64,000 nt of DNA, from assembly GCA_964499365.1 (NCBI GenBank), contig CAZCKU010000009.1, forward strand, positions 1 through 64,000, read 5' to 3'. The stretch comes from PALSA-1316 sp964499365. GTDB lineage: Bacteria; Nitrospirota; Thermodesulfovibrionia; Thermodesulfovibrionales; UBA6898. The translations under genes and the position numbers were made by a program. Below, in pieces: positions 34,993 through 44,700 of the stretch (position 1 is its first letter; each line of letters begins with the position of its first letter). The notes beneath the pieces were generated by a model, which was not told where the DNA came from, made no database searches, and saw only the letters and a list, made by a program, of their open reading frames with translations.

Positions 34993-36156
34993 TTAATCAA
35001 CCAGTGCAATCTTTCTTTTTTCGGCTCTGACGCCGTATTTGGTACTGCCGTATTTCCTGTTGTTTGTAATAAGACAATAGGGGAACAGCATCTCGTCTTC
35101 AACCTGCTCCCTGATTGTCCTGTTGATCTTGCTGACGAGCTGTCTCACGGCCTGGCAGTCAATGCCATCCCTCGAGCTGGGTTTGCCGAGCAGTTCCTGC
35201 GCCTTCATGGATCTCTTGCCGTAGATACTTTCATAATCGCGGGCCATCGCCTCCAGGGCGGGACGGGTGCAGATATCTGCAAGTTCGATAAAGCATGCCG
35301 TACAGTCAAGGCAAAGGCCGCGTTCGGGATATCTGCAGTAGCTTATTTTTTGCCGCAAGAAACGCGCATAAATCATCAGCTGCATCGGCACGATTTCGAC
35401 CATGACCGTCCCGATATGCACCGTCCGTTCAGAGAGGCTAACGGTAATTGCGGGCTGGACCGCAGCCGCGTCGATCTCACCCTGGCATTCTGAGACAAGG
35501 CACCTAAAATCGCTCTCCTGGAGCTGAAGCCGGGCCCCTATCCGGACAAAAGGCAGATCCGAAAGTCTTACGGTTGCCCGGCTGGTACTGATGCTTCCCG
35601 GTGAACCGTCTGCTTTCCGGTAGCTGATTGTCCTCGGCTTCCTTGGCTTATAGAAAAACTCAGGATTCGATTCGAACTCAGGGCTTACGAGAACATGGTA
35701 CAGGCGGTCCCAGGGCCTGCCAAAAAGCTGGAGTGCTGCTCCAAGGTAAAAGGACATAGTCTTGCGTCCACCCGCTATGGAGCAGTGAAGCCGGATACTG
35801 TGGTCTCTGGTCTTGTTGCGCACCAGGGTCGTTATCGTATCGCCCATGCGCGCATTTTCATCCTCATCCCTGATGTCCTCGAGGGGCAGCCCGTCCAACC
35901 CCAGCGGGATAACAAAGGACTCGTCGGAAAGAGGGAACTCAGGGATAGCATAGTCCCGGCATAACTCCCCAAGGATGCCCCTTCCTACCAAAGAGCTCTC
36001 GATATTTCTTCTTCCATGGCCGGTGGTAATGATAACGACTTCCGCAGGGTAGACTGGTGGTGTCTGCTCCGCGAGGGCAGCAATGGTTTCCGTGATGACC
36101 TGAGGCGAAGATCCCGCCAGGAAGATGAATATATCTTTATAATCCTGAGTGCTCAT
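34993..36156 (-). CDS. NE0113-family CRISPR ring nuclease with Cys-rich C-terminal part
   Basis: A 387-residue protein whose N-terminal ~200 residues match the Cas_NE0113 family. Visible motifs are FLAGSSPQVITETI (~12), VIITTGHGRRNIE (~41), SIAGGRKTMSFYLGAALQLFG (positions ~127-147; key Gly-Gly-Arg-Lys) and HVLVSPEFES. Members are CARF-domain ring nucleases that degrade cyclic tetra-adenylate. The C-terminal half has C-x7-C-x2-C-x2-C (SYCRYPERGLCLDCTACF, ~280) and a basic tail, which may bind metal or nucleic acid. It is not a Csm6: no HEPN R-x4-6-H motif was found. Confidence 0.82.
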   Translation of the reverse strand: MSTQDYKDIFIFLAGSSPQVITETIAALAEQTPPVYPAEVVIITTGHGRRNIESSLVGRGILGELCRDYAIPEFPLSDESFVIPLGLDGLPLEDIRDEDENARMGDTITTLVRNKTRDHSIRLHCSIAGGRKTMSFYLGAALQLFGRPWDRLYHVLVSPEFESNPEFFYKPRKPRTISYRKADGSPGSISTSRATVRLSDLPFVRIGARLQLQESDFRCLVSECQGEIDAAAVQPAITVSLSERTVHIGTVMVEIVPMQLMIYARFLRQKISYCRYPERGLCLDCTACFIELADICTRPALEAMARDYESIYGKRSMKAQELLGKPSSRDGIDCQAVRQLVSKINRTIREQVEDEMLFPYCLITNNRKYGSTKYGVRAEKRKIALVD

Positions 36157-36231
36157 CCCTGGAGAGTATCAGATGCGTATTTGTGCGTAAAGAAAAAAAA
36201 TATTTCTGCAATGTTTCAGCCTCTGTATGAA

Positions 36232-37206
36232 TCACGGGACAATACGGTATTTCCCAAGCCCAAAACTCGTCCCCTTCCCTGCGTGAAGAACTTCCCCCGC
36301 CCTTATGAACTGCATGAACGGTCCGATACTGCCCTCGTACGTGATGTTTCCCACACAGCCGCCCATCTTCATCCGCGTATCCTGCCGGGCGGAGTATCTC
36401 TCCCAATCATGCCACTCCAGAGATTTTGCCGCAACGCGCACCCCCTTTGCCTCTTCGATAAGGCCACGAAAATCAATCCCGGATGTGTCAGCTCCGCAAT
36501 GAAAGTAGGCCAGCATGGCAAGGCGCCTGAGCAGTTGCCTGATCAGGATGTGGAACTGCAGATCCAGCGTCAGATGGCCATCATACATAAGGCGTGTGGG
36601 AGTCACGAAGGACAGACTGAGGCTGTCCGGCCCGGCAGCAGGTGCCTGTTCGAAGACAGACAAAGATGCTGTCGCAAACGGATTGACTGTTTTTGAATCA
36701 CCGTCAAATACAACGGTATCGGGTCCTGCAGCATCCATACCACGACAGAAAGCTTTTCTCAGTACAAATTTACCTCGCCCCCGGCCTATGCCGCGCTCGC
36801 CAAGCTCATGAAACGAATAAATAAAATAGGGAAGGTACTCTGCAGCACGCCCTATCAGGGTAAGGCCGAATGACAAAATCTCCCCCGGGGCATAGAGGCG
36901 TCTGTCACTCTCGGGCGGCTCAATAATAAAGGGGTGGGGCACGGAGGTATATCTGGTCATAACAGTAGAATCTGCAGAGGGGGCGGTCTCAAATATATAT
37001 GCATAGACACACTTCTCCCTCAGCATGCATTCACTGCATACGGAATGCTTCAGCGCACAGACCACCTGCTTAAATGCATGCCCAAAGCCCCCCCTGAGCG
37101 TAGAGCCTTTATAAGCCGGCAGCGTTATGGGTGTCCGCGCCTCAAGATCAAGCCTGAAATGAGCAAAAGGTATCTGCACCTGACCTCCCCGAGTAACTTG
37201 CGACAT
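36232..37206 (-). CDS. cas6: Cas6-family crRNA endoribonuclease
   Basis: A RAMP protein of the Cas6/DUF2276-like group that cuts repeat RNA. Family features are ITLPAYKGSTLRGGFGHAFK (about 80 residues into the longest frame), a Cys cluster SVCSECMLREKC, and the C-terminal glycine loop GKGTSFGLGKYRI. The frame can open at 37371 (379 aa), but the first ~55 residues do not resemble the family. I place the start at ATG 37206, or at a nearby GTG with a GGAGG site at about 37182. It leads the minus-strand cas genes and is divergent from a PilZ gene. Confidence 0.8.
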   Translation of the reverse strand: MSQVTRGGQVQIPFAHFRLDLEARTPITLPAYKGSTLRGGFGHAFKQVVCALKHSVCSECMLREKCVYAYIFETAPSADSTVMTRYTSVPHPFIIEPPESDRRLYAPGEILSFGLTLIGRAAEYLPYFIYSFHELGERGIGRGRGKFVLRKAFCRGMDAAGPDTVVFDGDSKTVNPFATASLSVFEQAPAAGPDSLSLSFVTPTRLMYDGHLTLDLQFHILIRQLLRRLAMLAYFHCGADTSGIDFRGLIEEAKGVRVAAKSLEWHDWERYSARQDTRMKMGGCVGNITYEGSIGPFMQFIRAGEVLHAGKGTSFGLGKYRIVP

Positions 37207-37399
37207 CAACATAATCGATCCGCCATTGACTATACCAATTTCTTCAGCTCTTGCGCTATATGTTTTTGAATCCCCTGAGCGGACGGGGTCCCTCTTCAGA
37301 TCATCCAGATACATATCCCCTATAAATGTCCGGCATTCCCTCTCCGATATACATTTGTATGCGTTCCGCATTGTGATAAAATACCTCTAAGAGGTGCGT

Positions 37400-38110
37400 A
37401 TGAACGGGCAGCGGCGATTCCGGCGGTTCAACATCGATATCATGAACGTGACAGGAAGAATCGTCTGGAGTCATATTGTTACGATCAGGGCCATCACGAA
37501 TGACCTCGTCATCCTCTCGACAGATGCACGCATGAACCTCGGGAAAAAGTATATTCTGCATATCGAGCACGAGGACGACGGTTTTAATGTCAGCGGCACG
37601 GTCATCTCGTCGTCAATCGATCAAACCGCTCTTTCCCCCGAGGGCGAAACAATGCCCCTCTACCGGGCCGAGATCAGCTTCGACACCAGCACCAGAAAGA
37701 AGCAGGACGATATCGCACGATTTATTGATCTTTTGACGGCGGAAGGCAGACCTGAGCTGGGCCGCCTTAAATTATGGATTGATGTCCCCGGGGAAGAGCA
37801 CGCGGTCACGGAGTCATATCGGGTGAAGGAGATCGGCAGCGGCGGGATGCGCGTCGAATGTTCCAGCCCCCATGAGGTGGGCTGCATCTTCAGGATCCTG
37901 ATGACCCTGCCTGATGTCGCGACCCTCAGGATAAGGGCAAAGGTGGTCTGGTGCATTCAGACGGGCGGGGAAGGCGGGGCGCAGTACAACATTGGCCTCG
38001 CCTTCAGCGGTATGAATGAAACAGACTGGATCCAGCTCGAGCGTTTCATTCAGCTTCTCCAGGAACCCCGGACTGCGGACGCTGACCTCTGGAGGCACGA
38101 GAAGATATAG
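37400..38110 (+). CDS. PilZ-domain protein
   Basis: A 236-residue cytosolic protein. It starts with an RRFRRF arginine motif and has two beta-barrel-like halves. The second (~125-235) shows the PilZ-like order ESYRVKEIGSGGMRVECSS then VVW and GLAFSGM. PilZ domains bind cyclic di-GMP through RxxxR and (D/N)xSxxG; here the second element reads EIGSGG, so binding is uncertain. ATG 37400 follows AAGAGG. It divides the CRISPR locus from the envelope genes. Confidence 0.7.
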   Translation: MNGQRRFRRFNIDIMNVTGRIVWSHIVTIRAITNDLVILSTDARMNLGKKYILHIEHEDDGFNVSGTVISSSIDQTALSPEGETMPLYRAEISFDTSTRKKQDDIARFIDLLTAEGRPELGRLKLWIDVPGEEHAVTESYRVKEIGSGGMRVECSSPHEVGCIFRILMTLPDVATLRIRAKVVWCIQTGGEGGAQYNIGLAFSGMNETDWIQLERFIQLLQEPRTADADLWRHEKI

Positions 38111-38205
38111 CCCCGTCCCCACGGTGTTTGTCGGAATAAAGCCGCATACATGGCGTTCTCCCGCTTCTTCTGTACGCCGTGCATCTCCACGATAGCCGAA
38201 ACCGG

Positions 38206-38234
38206 TTGACCGGCGGCAGGGGTCGTGCTAGGAT
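38206..38234 (+). promoter_or_regulatory. Promoter of ytxH-like gene
   Basis: TTGACC (38206-38211) and TAGGAT (38229-38234) are 17 bp apart. The predicted start is near 38241, leaving about 20 bases of leader with a GGGAG ribosome site before ATG 38262. Confidence 0.5.
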
Positions 38235-38261
38235 TAAAGAAAAGCCTGAAGGGAGACTGCA

Positions 38262-38459
38262 ATGTTACAGAGAGACGACAATTACAGCGTTGAGATACTG
38301 GCATCATTTCTGATCGGGGGGATCGTGGGGGCCGGGCTGGCACTGCTCCTCGCACCTCAGTCAGGAAAAAAGACCCGGGCACAGATCAGGGACATGGCTG
38401 AAGACGCTACAGAGTATGCCTCGGACTACGCAAAAAAGCTGAAGAGCAAGATTTCATAG
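38262..38459 (+). CDS. YtxH-domain small membrane protein
   Basis: A 65-residue protein. One membrane helix (ILASFLIGGIVGAGLALLLAP, about 12-32) is followed by SGKKTRAQIRDMAEDATEYASDY, the YtxH pattern. These are stress-linked or abundant small membrane proteins with unclear role. The gene stands alone. Confidence 0.75.
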   Translation: MLQRDDNYSVEILASFLIGGIVGAGLALLLAPQSGKKTRAQIRDMAEDATEYASDYAKKLKSKIS

Positions 38460-38492
38460 GCAGTACAGCGTACTTGAAGAGCCGGGCGGGAC

Positions 38493-38990
38493 CTAGTTCA
38501 GCTGGATCCTGATGTAGGAGCTCTTCCTGAAATCCGCGAGTATCTCTTTCAGCCGTTCGTTCAGCATCTTTTCGGCCAGGTAATTCTCTATCTCGCCGCG
38601 CACCGCCTCGTACTCGCGTCCTGCGAACTGCGCGCTATTCTGCCGGTAAAAGGCCTCGGTCGCTGCGTCGCTCACCCGGATAAAGGCCCTGACCTTCAGG
38701 TTGATGTATTCGTTGAGGACCTCCTCCCGCGTCGGGGCCTCTATCCTGTATTTCCGGGCCTCCTTCAGGAGCAGTGTCCGGTTGATCATGGTATTGAGGA
38801 CCTCCTCCTTCGTAATCCCGGGAGAAAGCTTCAGGGTGGCTGCATACTGCTCTTCAAACTCGCTCAGCGTGATCGCCTCGTTGTCGACAAACGCCACCAC
38901 ACGGTCATGGATGGCGGCATGCAACGGCAGTGCCTGCAGCAACAGCAGCACGCCGAGGAGAAACAGTATCATGTCTGCATTCTTTTTCAC
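38493..38990 (-). CDS. SurA-N-like periplasmic chaperone without PPIase domain
   Basis: A 165-residue exported protein: signal (LFLLGVLLLLQALPLHA) then DRVVAFVDNEAITLSEFEEQY, the SurA/PpiC N-terminal chaperone pattern, and helices LLLKEARKYRIEAPTREEV. SurA is about 430 residues with parvulin domains; none is present here. It follows the BamA/TamA-like gene by 20 bases, so a role in outer-membrane protein delivery is likely by context. Confidence 0.78.
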   Translation of the reverse strand: MKKNADMILFLLGVLLLLQALPLHAAIHDRVVAFVDNEAITLSEFEEQYAATLKLSPGITKEEVLNTMINRTLLLKEARKYRIEAPTREEVLNEYINLKVRAFIRVSDAATEAFYRQNSAQFAGREYEAVRGEIENYLAEKMLNERLKEILADFRKSSYIRIQLN

Positions 38991-39010
38991 CGGTTACCCC
39001 TCATATTGTT

Positions 39011-41761
39011 TCAGAACGCATGTCCCACGCTGAAATGCAGTGCCCCTTTACTCTCTCCGGGCTCCCGGTTCAGCTTCAGACCGTAATCAACCCTCAACGG
39101 GCCGACCGGCGTCCTGTATCTCAGGCCGAGTCCCGCGGTATACCGCATATCTGTCGGGGCGACCTCTTTCATGTTCACCCATACATTGCCCACATCGATG
39201 AAGGGCACGATGCCGAACCCCTTTCCGACAGAGGTCCGCAGTTCGATATTCCCCATAAGGAAGACGTTCCCGCCGGTCGGGTTTCCGTCGGCCCCCTTCG
39301 GGCCGAGGGTATCCTGGTCAAAGCCCCTGACCGTCGACCGTCCGCCGAGAAAAAACCTCTCGACCAGCGGCAGCTCCTGCGTATCGCCCAGGTGATACGC
39401 GACCCCGCCGCGCACCGAGAGGGCAAGGACAACGTCCCTGGCTATTTTCTGATATCGCGAACCATATACCTCGAGCTTCGCAAAGTTTGTCTCGGACAGG
39501 AACATATACGAAGCGACCTTGAGTGACGCCCCTGCAAGGACACCCTTTTCAGGTTCAAAGGGATTGTCGCGCGTGTCATAGATGAGCACCGGCCTGACGC
39601 TGCCGATCGCGAGAGTCCCCATGTCCTCCTTGCTCAGCACGACATCCGGGGCAACATCTGTCGTCCTGACAAGCGAGAACTCGTAGTAGAGCTCCGACTT
39701 AAGGACAGAACTGAGCTTCCTCTCGATCCCCGCAGTGAGGGTATAACGGGTCAGGTGGTAGAGTGTCTCCTTCGCCGACACATTGATCTCCCTCTTGTCG
39801 TTATACTGAAAAAAGACCCTGAGGGGAAGCTGGGTGCCAAAGGCCCACGGTTCGTTGTACTGCAGCAGATACCGCTTTTCAAGAGAGCTCACCTCTGCAC
39901 GCGCCAATCCCTCGCGGTTCATACCCCAGAGGTTACGATAGCTCACTTCCAGGAAACCCCGAAACTTTTCGTACTCTGCGTAGCCTGCCCCGAATTCGAC
40001 CGAGCCCGCATTGCCCTCCTGCACCCGGACCAGCACATCGCTGCGGCCGCCGTCGGTCTCGACCGCTTCAATCTGGACATCATTAAAGAGACCGAGCTTG
40101 TAGAGTTTCTGGCGCTCTTCGGCGAAGAGGCCGAGATTATATGGCTGACCCTCGCGGTGCAGCAGTTCACGCCGGATGACCGGGTAGCGCGTCCGCCGGT
40201 TGCCGACAATGACGGTGCGGCCGAGGATGAGTTTATTTCCCTCGCTGACCGCAAAGACGACTGCGGCACGATGGTTCTCTATCTGTCTCTGGACAGCAAC
40301 GTCGACCGAGGCAAATCCCCGGCCGTTATAATCCTCAAGAATCCTGAAGCGCGCATCGGATATATCGACCTCATTGTATGGATCTCCGGTCTTTAAGCCG
40401 GCGACTTTCATGAGCTGTTCCGCAGTCACTGCGTCGACACCGGTGATCACTATGGAGGAGATTGTTGTCTTCTCTCCCTCCTCGATGACGACAAGAAGGT
40501 CGACAGCCGTCCTGTTTTCCGAGGCCTTCACCTCTATCCTTCTCACCACAGCCTCAAGGTAGCCGAGGGCCCCGAAGAATTCCCTCAGGAGATCCTGGTC
40601 CCGGCCGATGAGAGCCGGGTTGTAATAACTGTTTTCCCTGAGGGTCATCACCTGCCGGAGACTGTCATGCGGAAGCCCCGTTCCGGTAAAACTGACCGAT
40701 GCAACCTTTACCCTTTCTCCCTCATACACGAAGAATGAAACACTGATGGTCCGGTCGTCCGCACGGATGACCGGGGCTATCTGCACATGAGAGTATCCCT
40801 CGGCATGATAGCGCGCCAGCAGCCTGTCCGTGGCCTCCCCCACAACGTCGTCGTTAAAATCCTCGCTTTCCTGAAGCAGGGACTCACGGCTGAGTACCGC
40901 TGAGGACAGGGCCGCATTGCCCTCAAAGGCGAGTTCGAGTTTTTTCCCGAGGCTCACCTCAGTCTCGAGATGACCGTCAGAAAAACTGACCGGTCCGATT
41001 GAGGGCTTTATATATCCCTGCCGCTTCAGCTCCTCCCGCATCGCCTTCAGTTCCAGCCCCACCCTGTCGCGGTCATATATGTCACCGGCAGAGACCTTCA
41101 AAAGGTCCCTGAAACTGATCGTGGACTCTGCTGTCCTGAGGCCGCCCGGTGCTTCAGCAGCACCCTTCACGGTAAAGGATATACTGCGTATGAGCTGCGG
41201 AGGGCCCGTGACCACCCGAAGCCCAATATCCACGAGGGAGGGCCTCCCTCCAGGCCTTACTGCCATCGAAACCTCGGCAGAGGGAAAGCCCAGCCTCTCC
41301 AGCGCAGCCTTCAGTTCTTCAATCGCCCGTTCAATCATGTCGGGCCGCATCTGTTCTTCTTCCCTGAGCAGGAAGAGTTCACGAATCTTTTTGTCAGAAA
41401 GCTGATGGTCACCGGAGATCTCGATCTTCCTGATGTAGTCGCGCTCACGGACGGAAATCTCTATCGTCCGGGGATCCCCCTCCTGAACCGTGACAGCAAT
41501 GTCCTCAAAGATGCCCTTTAAAAAAGCGGTCTTGATCGCCCGGCGGACCGCGGCAGCATCAACAGCCCTGCCGTCGCCGAGACCGAGCATCTCATGGAAC
41601 TCACCCACCCCGATCGACTGCAGCCCCGTCACGACAATCCTGTCTTTTGAGACATCAGGGGCGGCAGAAGGAGCCTCGGCCGCATAAGCCGGACAGGACG
41701 GCAGGACGGCAGCCGCCATGAGCAGGAGCAGGCCGAGACAGACAGTGCCGGCGTATCTCAT
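39011..41761 (-). CDS. tamA: BamA/TamA-family outer-membrane protein
   Basis: A 916-residue outer-membrane assembly protein. A signal (~1-27) is followed by several POTRA domains (~40-560; for example DRIVVTGLQSIGVGEF, RKIEISGDHQLSDKKIRELF, SSIVITGVDAVTAEQLMKVAG-type openings) and a C-terminal beta-barrel (~590-916) ending in Phe after FSVGHAF. The barrel has the surface-antigen VRGF motif (STVRGFDQDTLG). Pairing with tamB (4-base overlap) suggests TamA function, though the number of POTRA domains is BamA-like; both names are possible. Confidence 0.88.
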   Translation of the reverse strand: MRYAGTVCLGLLLLMAAAVLPSCPAYAAEAPSAAPDVSKDRIVVTGLQSIGVGEFHEMLGLGDGRAVDAAAVRRAIKTAFLKGIFEDIAVTVQEGDPRTIEISVRERDYIRKIEISGDHQLSDKKIRELFLLREEEQMRPDMIERAIEELKAALERLGFPSAEVSMAVRPGGRPSLVDIGLRVVTGPPQLIRSISFTVKGAAEAPGGLRTAESTISFRDLLKVSAGDIYDRDRVGLELKAMREELKRQGYIKPSIGPVSFSDGHLETEVSLGKKLELAFEGNAALSSAVLSRESLLQESEDFNDDVVGEATDRLLARYHAEGYSHVQIAPVIRADDRTISVSFFVYEGERVKVASVSFTGTGLPHDSLRQVMTLRENSYYNPALIGRDQDLLREFFGALGYLEAVVRRIEVKASENRTAVDLLVVIEEGEKTTISSIVITGVDAVTAEQLMKVAGLKTGDPYNEVDISDARFRILEDYNGRGFASVDVAVQRQIENHRAAVVFAVSEGNKLILGRTVIVGNRRTRYPVIRRELLHREGQPYNLGLFAEERQKLYKLGLFNDVQIEAVETDGGRSDVLVRVQEGNAGSVEFGAGYAEYEKFRGFLEVSYRNLWGMNREGLARAEVSSLEKRYLLQYNEPWAFGTQLPLRVFFQYNDKREINVSAKETLYHLTRYTLTAGIERKLSSVLKSELYYEFSLVRTTDVAPDVVLSKEDMGTLAIGSVRPVLIYDTRDNPFEPEKGVLAGASLKVASYMFLSETNFAKLEVYGSRYQKIARDVVLALSVRGGVAYHLGDTQELPLVERFFLGGRSTVRGFDQDTLGPKGADGNPTGGNVFLMGNIELRTSVGKGFGIVPFIDVGNVWVNMKEVAPTDMRYTAGLGLRYRTPVGPLRVDYGLKLNREPGESKGALHFSVGHAF

Positions 41762-44700
41762 TTGAACTCGAACCTGAATTTCACGTCGCCGCCGATTATG
41801 CCGCGCTCATCCCTGATGCCGACGAGGGAGACGCTCCTGTTCAAAAAATACTCAAGCTTGATGATCTGTTCTTCCGAGGACCCGGCTGACGACGTATAGG
41901 TGACAAACACTTTGTCCCCCAGGAGCCTTTTTGAGACAGTCACCCGGGGTTCGACCGTCCCGGTGATCTTCGAGACATGGGGATCGACCTGAAACCGGTC
42001 GAGCCCCGTAATGCTCCTGAGCCGTTCCTCGACAACGTCCTGCAGCTTGCCGGTCACAAAGGACGTCGCCTCTCCGGCCCCGACACCGCCTTCCAGTCCC
42101 TTGAGCTGTCCTCCGGTCTGGCCCACGGTCAGCAGCGCAAGGATGTCCATCTCCTTCAGGACAGGGTCAGAAGACAGCGACATCGCAAACTGGTTCATCC
42201 TACCCTCGAGGTTCATCTTGATCTTATAGCCCTTCACGATCGTCTCGGCGGCTATGGCGATAACCGCATTCAGCCGGTTCGGGTCTGCAAAATCTGCGCT
42301 CGCGTGCAGTATTCTGAACTCGTTGTTTCTGAAGTAGACCGTTCCCTCCTTTGACTCGAGCCGTCCGAAGAGGGACGGTCGGTAGACGGTCCCCCGCAGG
42401 AGCATGTCGGCCGTGACGTCTGCCCGGGCGATGTTGTTGTCAACCTGGATGTTGTCGCGGCCGATAACGCGCACATTCAGCTGTGCCTTCTCGAGATTCG
42501 AGATCTCAGACCGGACCTTTTCGACCTGCCTGGTCCTGAGCAGCCAGCTTTTCCACTCTATCCGCTCCCGGTACCGGGCCCTGTTTATCCTGACGTCTCC
42601 GGAAATGATCTGGTCCTGCGGGGTCCCCTTGTAAAGGAGGTTTCCGTTGAAATTGACCGAAAAATCACTCGAAACCGAGGCAGAGATATTGTTCATCGCG
42701 GCTTCGACAAAAAAGCGGCTGATCGTAAATTTCTTCAGATACAGGATCCCGGTGAGATCGATGTCGCCCCCGCCGAGTTTCCCGGTGAGTTTCTCGAGCA
42801 CAACCCGGTCATTGTCCAGGTAAAGATAACCGTTCAGGGCGCTGATACGGTAGGAATAATCCTTCAGACTGAAGGCGCCGTTCGTCACATTGACCCCTCC
42901 GTTTATCGCGGGCTTCTCCCAGTCTCCCGTAATCTCGAGCGCAAACTCGGCGTCGCCCTTGATCACCCCGATCTTCGTCGAGAGGCTCTTGAAGGGTGAC
43001 AACCCTGAGCTGCCCTCGACAACGAGGTTATAGCTCCTGCCGATATCGAGGCTGCCGTTCATCTGCACCAGGGCATTGCCTCCCCTCAGTGTCACATGGT
43101 CAAAAGCGAGGTGCCGGTTGGTCAGCTCAAGTTTTATCTCGCTGTCGTTCGTAAAGCTGTACCCGTACATCGAGAGATTCAGCTGCCTGAGGGCGGCGGA
43201 TGCAGAGATCCGGTTTCTGTCGCCGTGAAGGGACATGCTTCCGTTCATGCTCAGGATAAGGTCCTCAGGCACCTCCTTCAGAAACGCGCTAATCACCGAA
43301 TCATAGCGTCCCGGCAGGATATCGATCCTGGCCTCCCAGGGATATTCCTTTTCGATCCTCCCCTTGCCTGCTATGACCACGTTCCTGCCGAGCAGCGAGG
43401 CATTGAAGACAAGTCCGCGGTCCCTGATCTCTGCCGTGGCCCTTCCGCTGCCGACCGGTCTCTCCCTGAGCCTGCCCTCGATCATCTCGGCAGTCAGCAC
43501 GATGTGGTGTTTGTCGACGGTCCCGCTGCCATCCGCCCTGATGCTGAAGAGGGCGTCCCCCCTGATCGGCCGGTTCACCAGATCGCTCAGGAAAAGTTTA
43601 TCAGAGGCAGCGGACAGGACGAAGCTTCCCCCGGGATCGATCGAGAGACTGCCGGTTACCAGTGACTTTCCCTTATGGATCTTCATCGGAGAAAGGTGCA
43701 CGCCTGCCCCTTGGTATCTCCACCCGAAGGTCGCTGTATCATATGGAATCCCGTACAGCGATCCGTTTTTAACCAGGGCCTCGCCGGCCAGCGCAGGCTT
43801 CTCCCCCCGGCCGGTAACCTTCAGGTCTGTCCTGAATCTCCCGCTACCCTGAAAATCCGGATAGAATATGTCGACAAACTTCTTGAGTTCTCCGTTGCTG
43901 ATCGACGCACTCAGGTCATACTCGGGATTCTTGAGGTCAAAAAGGTCAATCGCATTTTTGAATCTGATGAGGCCGCTCATGCTATAGGCACCGTCGGGAC
44001 CGCTGGCTGAAAGCGCCCTGAGCGTCAGCAGGTCTTTCTTATATGTAACATCAGCGGTCAGCGAATCGGCCCCGAAGGTACCTATCACCGGCCGGCTGAT
44101 CCTGGCGATTCCGGTGATGACCGGGTCGGTAAACAGGCCGGCAATCTTCCCCCTGAACTCCCCCGCACCGTGAACCGCTGTAAAATAAGGGCCGGTCATA
44201 TCCGAAAGGTCCCGCGTCTGCAGTATCCCCCCGAAATCGAGCTGTTTTTTTGCAAGGTCAGCAGTGCCGCTCATCTCGGCGTCTGACATTCCGGTATGCA
44301 GCTTCAGGTCGCTGATCGTCACCAGATCGCCCTGCATGCCGTACCTGCCGGTCACCTCCCTGATCCTGCCGAGGGCGCTCTTCCCCGTCTCCGTGCTCCG
44401 GTATGCAAAAACCCCCTCGGGGTTAAACGCCGAGCCGCTGTTGAGGAGCGTGCCGGTCACCTTGCCGGGCATGACTCCGGGGTCCCAGCCGATCAGTTTG
44501 AAGACCGGGCCACTGTCGACCTGGGAAAAATCCACCTTGAGCGTATAATGGTTTACGACCGGCAGCGCAATCGATGCCGACAGGGTTGCCGAACCGTTAT
44601 AGAGCCTGCCGGTGCCGTCGGTAAAACGCATCGTACCGTCGGCATAGGTTATCCCGCAGGTGAGCTGCTCGACAGCGACATCAAAGAGATTTCCCGACCT

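Noticed and set aside
34993..36156. Csm6 effector
   Set aside because: The CARF part matches the NE0113 family and no HEPN R-x4-6-H motif was seen.
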